Assembly: GCA_047495785.1 (NCBI GenBank)
Contig: JBLDXI010000009.1
Span: 4,588,001 to 4,652,000, forward strand
Length of the DNA stretch: 64,000 bases
Direction: 5' to 3'
Source: Lepidodermella squamata
Taxonomy: Eukaryota > Gastrotricha
Within the stretch, counting starts at the first letter, position 1. Each line of letters begins with the position of its first letter. Below, one piece after another: positions 21,038 to 29,958 of this stretch. A program made the translations under genes and the position numbers. Below the pieces are notes generated by a model. That model made no database searches. It was not told the origin of the DNA and was given only the letters and a program-made list of their open reading frames with translations.

Positions 21038-23509
21038 TTAATGTAGAGAAAATGCTGGATGACCGCTGAATTCATCTCTCAGTGCAACTTTTCGCTCATT
21101 TCCCGCCGTCGCAATCAGATGGCTGCAGTGGCACACCTTACTGCCAAACTCCTTCCTAGAATTACTCATAGCTGGGAGAAACTCAAGTCCAAGAGTGGTA
21201 TTTGCTAGGAAGAAAGCGTTGATGCATAACAGCGTCGATTTCAAGTACAAGCTTGGCAGCAAAATTTGGTCAACTACTGTTCCAATGCAGACAGACATAA
21301 CAAACTGAGATAGGGCGATTACGACACAGCTTTTAGCCGCCGTGGCTTCATGCCTTAAGCAGACATCCAAGTTAGAAAGATTGAGACTTTGTGATAAGAA
21401 AACACCCAAAACAAGGGGCAGAAAATTGATTCCTACCAGGCTGGCCATTAAGGCGAAATTTCTCTCTACCGCGCAAACTGACATGGAATAACTCAGATAG
21501 ATATTTGATTCGATATCAAGAATGGCTGGAGTCATTTTGTAGATCAGAGGATGTCGCCGATTACCTTTATCAAGCCCCAAGAACACTCCTGATACAACTA
21601 TGTTCAAAAGCAGGAAAACTGCTCCGCATACAACGGTTTTTCTATCCCTTTCGACATTGTTCAAAACAGGCAGATCTCTGGCTAATGAGCTTCTAGGAGC
21701 GTACAAGCTATTTCGCTTCCTAGTAATTGTGAGATATCTTGCCGTATAAAAACTGCCCAAGGGATTTTGAAACAAATGATGATTCGCTGCATATCTCGTG
21801 TGGGGTACGCCCTGAATAACTGTGATGCATCGGTAAATAGTCACGATTTTCCCGAATATTAAACCAGAAATTATTGCCAGAGCATAAAATGGGAAAATTC
21901 GTTGAACGGTGCAGATGAGGAGAGGATAAGTAGCTGCGTCTATCGTAAATGCAATTGGCATCAGGTTAATCAACAAGCAACCAGCCAATAAAGCAAAATT
22001 TGATATCTTCTGCGAAAAAATGCCATTAGAACTCATCACTACTTTGTAGGTGTATGCGGCATGGCTCAGGAAGAAAGCGAAAGCAATCGATGCAATTGCT
22101 ATGACGAATGCCGTGCCTACGGTAATTTCAACCACTTTCCGTTTCGACAAATCCGGGGGTGGCTGGTTCAGTTTTGTCAACCAAATAGGCTTAGCTATCT
22201 GGGTGAAGTTGTAGAAATTCAAATCGTAAAGCGACGAAGCATTCGACCCAGTAAATAGGCATTGATATAGTATTATAAGGGAGCCATTGACGTATTGACT
22301 GACATACTGAAGTTCGTTGTCGACCTCAAGCCGGTCCGAGTATGTTATCCGGCCTATCCGCAGTCCAATAAAGTCACTCCTTGCTGCTGTTTGATTCACC
22401 ACGCCACCAATCAAGTTGGGGAAATTTTCGAAATCTTGAAGGCTCAGATTGTGAGCTGCTTTCAGCTCAGTATCGGCTTTATGAAGAGTGAGAAGGGCTT
22501 GTTGCATTGTGTCGTGGCATCGATGCCTTCTTTCGTAGTCTGGCGTTCGCGATCCATTCGTTTTTCTGTCCAAAAGCCGCTCAAAACCATCTAGGTCATA
22601 TCCCAAGTCGGTCATTCCATTATTTTCAATTGCCCAATCAACTGGGCCAACCCAAAATGTTATTCTAAGTTGCTCCATTATCATTGATTGTTTACAACCT
22701 GTGGGCAGCTTCACGTCGCTCAATGGGTTGAAGAAAGTTGTTGCGGCGACCAGAAACACATATTGCCAGCCGGATATGTCATTCATGTATGTGAGGCATA
22801 GGAATTGAACAAATTTTGGGATGTCACTGAATTGGACCATAATAACCCGAGCGTCGCTGGATCTGAGATCTAGAGCTACGGCATTGTCCATGTCTACAAC
22901 GCTGCCGAACCATACGACATCGATCCCAGCTTCCACAGCCTTCGAGTACAGCAGCTTTGACCTGATGTAGTCGTTTGAGTTCGCGGCGTTCGAAATGATC
23001 CCGATTTGTTTCCAACGGCCGACTTTGACCGCGAAAAGAAGTTGAGGAATGAGAAAAGCGTCAGTAGGTATATGATTCTTGTACAAGTTGGGAAAATTCA
23101 CGCGATCTCCGGTTACAAGCGGCCCCAAGCAGCTTGTGGCGAACTGGACCATGCTGTGTTGCGACACTATTCTAGCGTTGTTCTGACAGTTTTTGTCATT
23201 GCCGATAATTACGGGGGCAAGAAATTGTTTGCCAGACTGGTTCCAGTTAAGCAGAAACTTTGCGACTTCTCTGGGGCCGAAATTCGAAGCCGGACCCTCA
23301 TCGCGGTAATCGACTGAGATTGAATAACTCGGCAATATATCATTTCTTTCGTTCACAGCGTCAACCGAAACTTGGGCTGCGGCAAGACATGTTTTTCCAT
23401 CTCTTGGCTCACTCCCAGATAGGGGAATCAAAGCGAGGAGCTTCAAGTTGAATGGCTTAGCAGCGAGTGACGAAATGAATATGATGAAGAAAATAAATTT
23501 GCCGAGCAT
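21038..23509 (-). CDS. GABA-B-like class C GPCR, paralogue 2
   Basis: Intronless, 823 aa. Signal peptide (MLGKFIFFIIFISSLAAKP), then the same periplasmic-binding fold with SEPRDGKTCLAA and DYERRHRCHDTM, followed by seven membrane spans and a short tail. The conserved pocket-region segment ATSCLGPLVTGDRVNFPNLY aligns with the paralogues. Overall similarity to paralogue 1 is clear but distant, so this is an old duplication. Convergent with paralogue 1 across the small membrane-protein gene. Confidence 0.85.
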   Translation of the reverse strand: MLGKFIFFIIFISSLAAKPFNLKLLALIPLSGSEPRDGKTCLAAAQVSVDAVNERNDILPSYSISVDYRDEGPASNFGPREVAKFLLNWNQSGKQFLAPVIIGNDKNCQNNARIVSQHSMVQFATSCLGPLVTGDRVNFPNLYKNHIPTDAFLIPQLLFAVKVGRWKQIGIISNAANSNDYIRSKLLYSKAVEAGIDVVWFGSVVDMDNAVALDLRSSDARVIMVQFSDIPKFVQFLCLTYMNDISGWQYVFLVAATTFFNPLSDVKLPTGCKQSMIMEQLRITFWVGPVDWAIENNGMTDLGYDLDGFERLLDRKTNGSRTPDYERRHRCHDTMQQALLTLHKADTELKAAHNLSLQDFENFPNLIGGVVNQTAARSDFIGLRIGRITYSDRLEVDNELQYVSQYVNGSLIILYQCLFTGSNASSLYDLNFYNFTQIAKPIWLTKLNQPPPDLSKRKVVEITVGTAFVIAIASIAFAFFLSHAAYTYKVVMSSNGIFSQKISNFALLAGCLLINLMPIAFTIDAATYPLLICTVQRIFPFYALAIISGLIFGKIVTIYRCITVIQGVPHTRYAANHHLFQNPLGSFYTARYLTITRKRNSLYAPRSSLARDLPVLNNVERDRKTVVCGAVFLLLNIVVSGVFLGLDKGNRRHPLIYKMTPAILDIESNIYLSYSMSVCAVERNFALMASLVGINFLPLVLGVFLSQSLNLSNLDVCLRHEATAAKSCVVIALSQFVMSVCIGTVVDQILLPSLYLKSTLLCINAFFLANTTLGLEFLPAMSNSRKEFGSKVCHCSHLIATAGNERKVALRDEFSGHPAFSLH

Positions 23510-23652
23510 TTTACCTTACTTCCGTTCAATTTCGAAAATGAGATATTTCACGCCGCGACGCGGAAGTAGCTTCACATTCCTGTTTACAATCAGCTAGGCT
23601 GTTCTTTTGAAACATGTTTACTCGGACACAGATTTTACCTGTCTCTACGTCA

Positions 23653-23854
23653 TACATGGTGGCTAAAAAAAGCCGGCGGGTACGAAGTTCATCGCTTGGA
23701 GTGGGCATCAATTTAATGAGGAGCTTGAAGAAATTGAAGAGTTTGATCGAGGATGCTTGTAATTCTCCAATTTCTTGAAGCTCCTCATTAAAACTAATGC
23801 GCACTCAAATCGATGAACTTCGTCTGCTGCGGCTTTTTTTAGTCACCCTGCATA
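23653..23854. mobile_element. Mariner-like MITE, copy 2 (different termini, shared core)
   Basis: TA at both ends; terminal inverted repeat GGGTGACTAAAAAAAGCC read from the right, imperfect copy on the left. The interior has GAAGTTCATC / GATGAACTTC and TTTAATGAGGAGCTTGAAG, shared with the element at 15805-16006 despite unlike termini. Confidence 0.7.
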
Positions 23855-24704
23855 GCCAAAATTAATCGAAATACTGCTTTACAATCTCATAACCGGCCAT
23901 TTTCAAACCGTATTTTCAAGTAAAATGCACAAGATGCGAGAGATTTGGTGTACTTCCGGCCTTTTTGGTGCACTGATATCTTAATTACTATTAGTTTAGT
24001 TCAAGTGAAAATAATCCTGAATAGAGGAAAAGCAAAACATTATGGCGCATAGTGTATTTCTTTGAAAACAGATTATCATTTATTGTTTATTGTGAAAATC
24101 AGGGTGCGATCTTGAATTCTGGAGCTGCCAGAGATGGGGGAAATTGTATTTACTATATTTGCCAAAATAAATTGTTATTTTTCACCAAACGAGCGAAGCG
24201 AGGAATTTTGAAGAACTCGCTTCATAACCTGTCAAAATTGATGAAACAGTGGTCTGGCCGAGCTGGGGAGGATGACCCCCCCTGCCCCTGAGAGTCCGAC
24301 ACTGATGAAAACCAAATGCTTTGAGAATTTATATCGAAGAAAAACGATAGATACGAATAAAGTGGCCCTCAAAATATTTACACAGAGGTGGGGCAATTAA
24401 TTGTGCACTTATCGTTCGAGTAGGCTGGTTTAGCCCTATCTACGTACGCGGTGGAAGCGCGGTTTTTAACTGTGCAGCGTTAGAAATGAGCCGACAAGAA
24501 CGGTTTTATGCAAACAAAGAACGATAATTTAGCGCACTGCAAGAACATATCAGATCATACATCGCGCCATGTCCGGCGGATAAACCAAGTAGAGCCCCAT
24601 AACGTGACTGCACCGAACTGCGAAAGGGCGAGAACTGTTTTTTTTGTGATATCAAGAAAACAGGACAAATTTGTGACATCTACTCCGAAAATTGAACGGC
24701 AGAA
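23855..24704. repeat. Composite of old repeats upstream of the IDO-like gene
   Basis: 24050-24105 is a degenerate copy of the start of the P5B ATPase first exon (TTTCTTTGAAAACAGAT). 24105-24190 and 24238-24300 have diverged copies at 43745-43835 and 44638-44700. 24355-24680 is duplicated at about 27975-28310 with few differences. Confidence 0.6.
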
Positions 24705-26189
24705 TTGCTGCAGCAGATTATTTGTTCCCAATATATTGCAAGTTTATTTTTCCACAAAAATTCGATGGCACATGATATAGCTTTAGTCTTGAGCTTGCTC
24801 CAACATAAAATTTGGTACTTCATTTTCGTTCTGGTTCCGGTTTACAAACATCGACTGGCAGCATTGTTCGTGAAATACATGCCACAGAAGAAATCATGGG
24901 AAGTTTTAGATAGCAACAACATCGACCTGTCTAAGGGGCCTCTGAGTTCCGAGTTCGGCTTCATGCCAAACCCGTTACACTTGGCCGAAGCTGATAGAAT
25001 GCTTCCTGAAGTTATTCGGGAGGTTATCGCACTAATTCCCGAGTGGTATGCAAATGGAACTGTGCGGAAACGGTTATCAGAGATTCCTAGCTTCTCATGT
25101 GATGGCGTTAGTGGCCTGGCCCTTTTCAGAGCAAAACAGGCGTTGCAAATTATCTCGCAGACATATATCGACTGCGGTCGTCCGATGGAGCAGGTTCTCA
25201 CTGGAACAACAGGAGCTTACATTCCTCCGTTGCCCCCAGCTCTGCAGGAAGAACTGTGGAAGTTGTCGAACACCCTCGATACCTCTTCTCGTTTATCTCT
25301 CCTCGATATTCTGGCCGATGTTAGTTTCACAGACGACTTCCTTCAAAGATTTGCTGCTGGCCAAATAACACTAATCGACGCGCAGTGGAGCGATCTGAAG
25401 CTGTTTGTTGAATGTCTTTCTGGGCTAAGACCTGGCGAGGCTGAAAGTGACCGCGAGCTTCGAGCATTAATTGAAACAAGGTTCCACACACTGGTTGCTC
25501 TGATGTTGTGCAATTCCTCAGATTTTCCGAGAATCATTGCCGAGGTTCAAAAGACAATGCATTTTGCAATGCGAGATGGTACAGATCTTGCAAAGGCTGT
25601 CTCGTCAGTTGTCAAAAATATTGACGAATTGATCGAATCATGGCGGCGAATGACACGAGCGTTTGAGACATTTCAGATGAAAGAATGCCCACCAACGGTT
25701 TGGCACTCCCACATTGCAAAGCTGTCAGCTGGAGCTTTCATGTTCCCGGCTCCTTCCGGTGCTGAATCTATACCCGTTGCAATTTTGGATGTTATGTTAG
25801 GCCGAAGTTCCTACTCAACCGAAATAGGGCAGCTAGCAATTGCTGGTTGGGAAAAGGCTCCCTACAACCATCGTCAATTCCTGGGAGCTGTACAAGCTGG
25901 TCCCCGTTTCACAGATTTTTTGAACTACGTCAGAAGAAATGGCGATAAGCGATCATTTGATTTGTTGAATGATGCAGTTAGCAGGCTATTCAACGAGCAT
26001 GTCAATGAAGGCTTCTTAGCAGCTCATCGCCGTAAGGCCTACTCCTACCTGCATCATGGATTTAAGGCTGGCCAGCGATCTATCACCGGCGGCACATTCT
26101 ATCATCCAAATGATATGAACCCAGCACATAACATACGTGAGGAACTCCAGTTGGCAATCAACGAACGTAACAACCCGGCCTATGGTTAA
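24705..26189 (+). CDS. Indoleamine 2,3-dioxygenase-like heme protein
   Basis: Intronless, 494 aa. Fold-level match to the IDO family by eye: EFGFMPNPLHL near the start of the domain, a helical N-domain, PVAILDVMLG, YNHRQFLGAVQAGPRFTDFLNYVR, and FLAAHRRKAYSYL, whose His441 fits the proximal heme ligand, then a SITGGT segment matching the IDO GTGGT loop. IDO opens the indole ring of tryptophan. The usual Gly-rich segment before the distal helix is replaced by AGAFMFPAPSG, so substrate may differ. The first 60 or so residues are a hydrophobic extension (YFIFVLVPVY) not typical of IDO. The Met at residue 21 (24765) is an alternative start. Its upstream flank is duplicated near 28 kb without the coding part. 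Confidence 0.78.
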   Translation: MLQQIICSQYIASLFFHKNSMAHDIALVLSLLQHKIWYFIFVLVPVYKHRLAALFVKYMPQKKSWEVLDSNNIDLSKGPLSSEFGFMPNPLHLAEADRMLPEVIREVIALIPEWYANGTVRKRLSEIPSFSCDGVSGLALFRAKQALQIISQTYIDCGRPMEQVLTGTTGAYIPPLPPALQEELWKLSNTLDTSSRLSLLDILADVSFTDDFLQRFAAGQITLIDAQWSDLKLFVECLSGLRPGEAESDRELRALIETRFHTLVALMLCNSSDFPRIIAEVQKTMHFAMRDGTDLAKAVSSVVKNIDELIESWRRMTRAFETFQMKECPPTVWHSHIAKLSAGAFMFPAPSGAESIPVAILDVMLGRSSYSTEIGQLAIAGWEKAPYNHRQFLGAVQAGPRFTDFLNYVRRNGDKRSFDLLNDAVSRLFNEHVNEGFLAAHRRKAYSYLHHGFKAGQRSITGGTFYHPNDMNPAHNIREELQLAINERNNPAYG

Positions 26190-27240
26190 ATCCAGTTTGT
26201 GTGGAGTAAAGTTGCGCCGTTTTCAATGCCGCGGCTATATGGATAACTTGAATGATTTTAATCAGCTTGTATTGATTAACATATTTCTCTTTCATTAACG
26301 ATTTATCCTGTGAAATATACGTATACTACATAGTATTATGTAGTTATAGGCTCCTATTACCAGCCATAACTAGCTCTGATTTTTTTCTCATTTCGATTCC
26401 TGTGATTGAATGCTTCCGATGCATGACCAGTTTTGAAAGAGATTTAACAAATCAAGTGGCTTCTTTCCAACAAAAAACTTCAACTATGATTTTGATGTTG
26501 TTTGAATTATTGAAGTTTCATAAAAAGCATTAACAATGAAACCAGCAGGGATTTAAATAACCATACCAGCCTTCGATAACTCGTTTAAAGGTGATGGGTG
26601 ACTAAGCAGTGACTAAGCAGAAATCTCCAGCACTAATCTCCAGCAGGCTACAATCTTTCTTTGTGGCAATTGTCGAATTCTCATGATATCTGCAATCAAA
26701 TAAGAAGATCTGTGATCGGTACAAGTCTCACTTTAGCTCTCAACTTGTGGAAGCTTCTGTATTTGCAGCCCATTTAGCAATTCCGAACCTCCAATTCCGA
26801 AGGTAAAACAGTATAAAAATAGTAAAATGTATAAAAAGGACATGGGAAAACTTTGAAGCGTTCTTCGATATACCTAAAATTCAACCCCAATAGCATCGAT
26901 ATACCGATATCGGTATATATCGATGTAACGGTGACGAGTTCTCGCAAAAACGGGATCATGACCGACGACCCGACTTGTTTGATGTTAGAATGATTGAGCA
27001 AAAACACACTTCGGAAGGTACGAAACTAAGGCATTTTATTAAGACTAGAGCTATAAGCTACTTTATGATCACCGAAACGGCAGATGATTTAAAAGTATCA
27101 AATTATGCCTTTTTATAGGCACAATGGCATCAAGTTTCTGGCGCGGCTATTGCTGGCACGCGCCAGACAGAAATAACAATTCGTGGCGTGACACGTGCTA
27201 TTTATTAAAGATGTCACCGCCACAATCGAATCGGTACGCA
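26190..27240. other. Intergenic, no gene seen
   Basis: AT-rich downstream flank of the IDO-like gene. A palindromic CGATATACCGATATCGGTATAT block lies near 26897-26920. No supported coding region. Confidence 0.4.
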
Positions 27241-27244
27241 ATCG

Positions 27245-27340
27245 TGGGGAGCACTAGCCTAGAGGATAAGGAAGCTAGCCTATGTGCATGAGGTTGTGGG
27301 TTCAACGCCCGCTGACGTCGCCCGAGCAATCCACTGGTGA
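27245..27340 (+). repeat. tRNA-derived SINE head or tRNA relic
   Basis: Box A-like TAGCCTAGAGG near 27257 and box B-like GGTTCAACGCC near 27299. A perfect T-arm is visible (stem GTGGG/CCCGC, 7-nt loop). The acceptor ends do not pair, so this is a SINE promoter or decayed tRNA, not a working tRNA gene. Confidence 0.45.
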
Positions 27341-27552
27341 GTAAAAAAATTGCTACTCGAATGCAATTTGAAACAATTGCACTCGAGGCTCTCTGGGGCT
27401 AGAGGTACGGGATGTATGCTCTAGAAGAGGGCGTAGAGATCGAGGTGTGTCGTGGCCCACGATAGCGTCAAGGGGACGCGGTCCTCCCTCAACACTGGCG
27501 TCGTAGTCGGGCCAATCAACGCCCGGCCTCGGCGTTCGGTACACTGAGGTAG

Positions 27553-27736
27553 ATGTCGTTAGCGGCGCGCCAAAACAACCACTTAGATGATTCATTCGAT
27601 CGTACTTAAAGGCGCCGAACGTAATGATAAAGTACGATAGGCCATTTGAGCACTGATTTTTTTCTACTCTCGATCGTACTATCCATATAAAATCTATAAA
27701 TAGTAAAGTGGTTGTTTTGGCGCGCCGCTAACGATG
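27553..27736. mobile_element. Short MITE with 28-bp inverted ends
   Basis: CGTTAGCGGCGCGCC at the left is inverted at the right (GGCGCGCCGCTAACG), extended by AAAACAACCACTT / AAGTGGTTGTTTT. ATGT flanks both sides as a possible 4-bp target duplication. About 176 bp, no coding. Confidence 0.7.
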
Positions 27737-27789
27737 TATGCCCACGTGAAATTCAGCCAATGAAGTTCAACCCAATACGCAAAACATTG

Positions 27790-28310
27790 TGGCACGTATT
27801 CCTTTGTATTCCTTTGAAAACAGATATTATGCGGCATTTATCGTGGAATTCAATGCTATCGTGTCAATGCGATCAAGTCTCGGTCTGGTTCCTGCTACCA
27901 CCTACTTCATATCGAAATCTTTTAGTAGAACATTAGCAGCGCCCTTCAAGATTGTTTTCCGAAGAGAATCGAGAGATACGAATAAAGTGGCCCGCAAAAT
28001 ATTTACACAGAGGTGGGGCAATTAATTGTGCACTTATCGTTCGAGTAGGCTGGTTTATAGATACGTGCGCGGTGGAAGCGCGGTTTTTAGTTGTGTAGCG
28101 TTAACTGCGTAGAAATGAGCCGACAAGAACGGTTTTATGCAAACAAAGAACGATAATTTAGCGCACTGCAAGAACTTATCAGACCTTACGTCGCGTCATG
28201 TCCGGCGGATAAACCAAGTAGAGCCCCATAACGTGACAGCACCAAACTGCGAAACAACGAGAACTTTTTTTGTGATATCAAGAAAACAGGACAAATTTGA
28301 GTCACGCGGT
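27790..28310 (+). pseudogene. Degenerate P5B first-exon fragment joined to a copy of the IDO-gene upstream region
   Basis: 27800-27960 resembles the first exon of the P5B ATPase at 35859 (CTTTGAAAACAGAT; conserved GCGATCAAG; TCCTGCT). 27975-28310 is a near copy of 24355-24680. No IDO coding sequence follows. Confidence 0.6.
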
Positions 28311-28867
28311 CAAGCTAGCTAAAAGCTAACATGAAAGCTTAGTCTCATAGCTTCATAGTTCATAGGATTCGGCCGAACGATTGCAAGGAAAAATTTTGGT
28401 GTCATCAATCTGTTCATCATCCGAGCCACTACTGGGCGCTTCGTCCCAGGGAGGCTGTTGAAACTTCCGAACAAAACACCCCGCCTGGCACAAAGCACCA
28501 AGCTTCAGTAATAACTTCTTCTATTCTTTTAATTATTTTAGTATATTCCTACTTTTATTACAATTTTTGGCAAGTGAAGCCCTATTATTGTTTTGGTCAA
28601 TTTGGTTCAATTTATCACAGATTGAAATAATATAAAGAAATCAAATAACTGCCGAAACGACATTGTTTCAACTTCGATTCCTTTTTTGAATTGACCCGAA
28701 TCAAAATGTCCTGGTAGGAGTGTTCCTGCACTAGACGCTAAAAACTCCTCGGAGTTGATATTCACCAGCAAAAATATACTCCGGGAGTTTATTTTGTAGG
28801 GAGTCACTCCTCACTATTACACCGCCGAGAGCATAATACGGCATATGTCAATGACGGCTCACACCCA
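28311..28867. other. No gene seen
   Basis: AT-rich spacer between the duplicated segment and the truncated retroelement. Contains AGCTAGCTAAAAGCTAAC-type short palindromes near 28312. Confidence 0.4.
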
Positions 28868-29549
28868 ATGCCACAAATTTGGAGCCAGTTTGATTTATTG
28901 TCGAAAGCACGCATTTTCTCGGCTATTGATATAAATCAGGCTTATTTTCACATGAAAGTGTCCGGCGATTCAAAGCAATATTTAGGGTTCAGATCATCCC
29001 AGGGGTCCTGGACCATGAATAGAATGCCTTTCGGTGCTCAAACCGCCCCGGCCTATTGGAACCGTCTGCTCACGTTCTGCATGACTGGTTTACTGGGCCG
29101 CATCGTCGCCACTTATTTCGACGATATTCTAGTTTTCAGCCCGAATAAAGAACAACATTTTCATGATCTTCGCACCGTGCTTGAGCGCATGCGTAAAATG
29201 AACTTGAAAATTAAGGGTTCAAAATGTCAGCTTTTTCGTCGCTCCATCACCTATCTTGGCCACACTATTAGCCAGGATGGTTTATCTATTTTTCGGGAAC
29301 GCGTTTCGAAGATCCAGAATTTTCCCGTCCCTACGACGGTTAGCGAACTTCGAGCTTTTACCTCGTTAGCCGGATATTATCGGCGATTTATCAAGAATTT
29401 TGCGATGATCGCAGCTCCGTTATACGAGCTACAACGTAAGAACAACTTTCACTGGAATAAGGATGCCGAGAATGCTTTTAAAGAGCTCAAAAAGACGTTG
29501 ATCTCGCCACCTTGTTTGGCCTTTCCTCAGTTTGACAATAAATTTATTC
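28868..29549 (+). pseudogene. Ty3-type LTR retroelement, reverse transcriptase part (5' truncated)
   Basis: Open frame with reverse-transcriptase motifs in order: FSAIDINQAYFHM, MPFGAQTAPAYW, the catalytic YFDDIL box, YLGHTIS and LAGYYRRFIKNFA. No gag, protease or fingers subdomain upstream, so the element is 5' truncated. The frame is broken at 29549 by the MULE insertion and resumes in RNase H at 32613. Confidence 0.85.
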
Positions 29550-29958
29550 GGGTGCGTGCGATTGACACTCTATAAACGGTAAAACTGCTACTAAAACAGG
29601 CACGCGAATTGCTATTATTTCGCGCGAAGTGTTACATAATAGGTCAAAGTGCGCACGAAACGTCAGGTGTGCTGATAAACAACAAAATGTGACGCTAAAT
29701 ATGGTGGAGGGCTTGTATTTTGATGAAACTGATGTTAATCCGCCAATTCGCTCCTATTTTATGTACTTTTACCATTAATTCCTGTTATCACTATTTTTCA
29801 CGCTCTCAGCTTTTCACCTAGACGTTTAAGATGGCAACAAATTTTTTGATGATGAAAATGAGCAACTCAGCTCATCTGAAGGCGAATCGTCGTCGAATGA
29901 GGACCAGGAGAATGACCAAGATTCGGCAGACCTCAGCGATCAAGGTGATGATGAAGAC

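Noticed and set aside
27245-27340. Functional tRNA gene
   Set aside because: The T-arm is good but the acceptor stem does not pair; better explained as a SINE head or relic.
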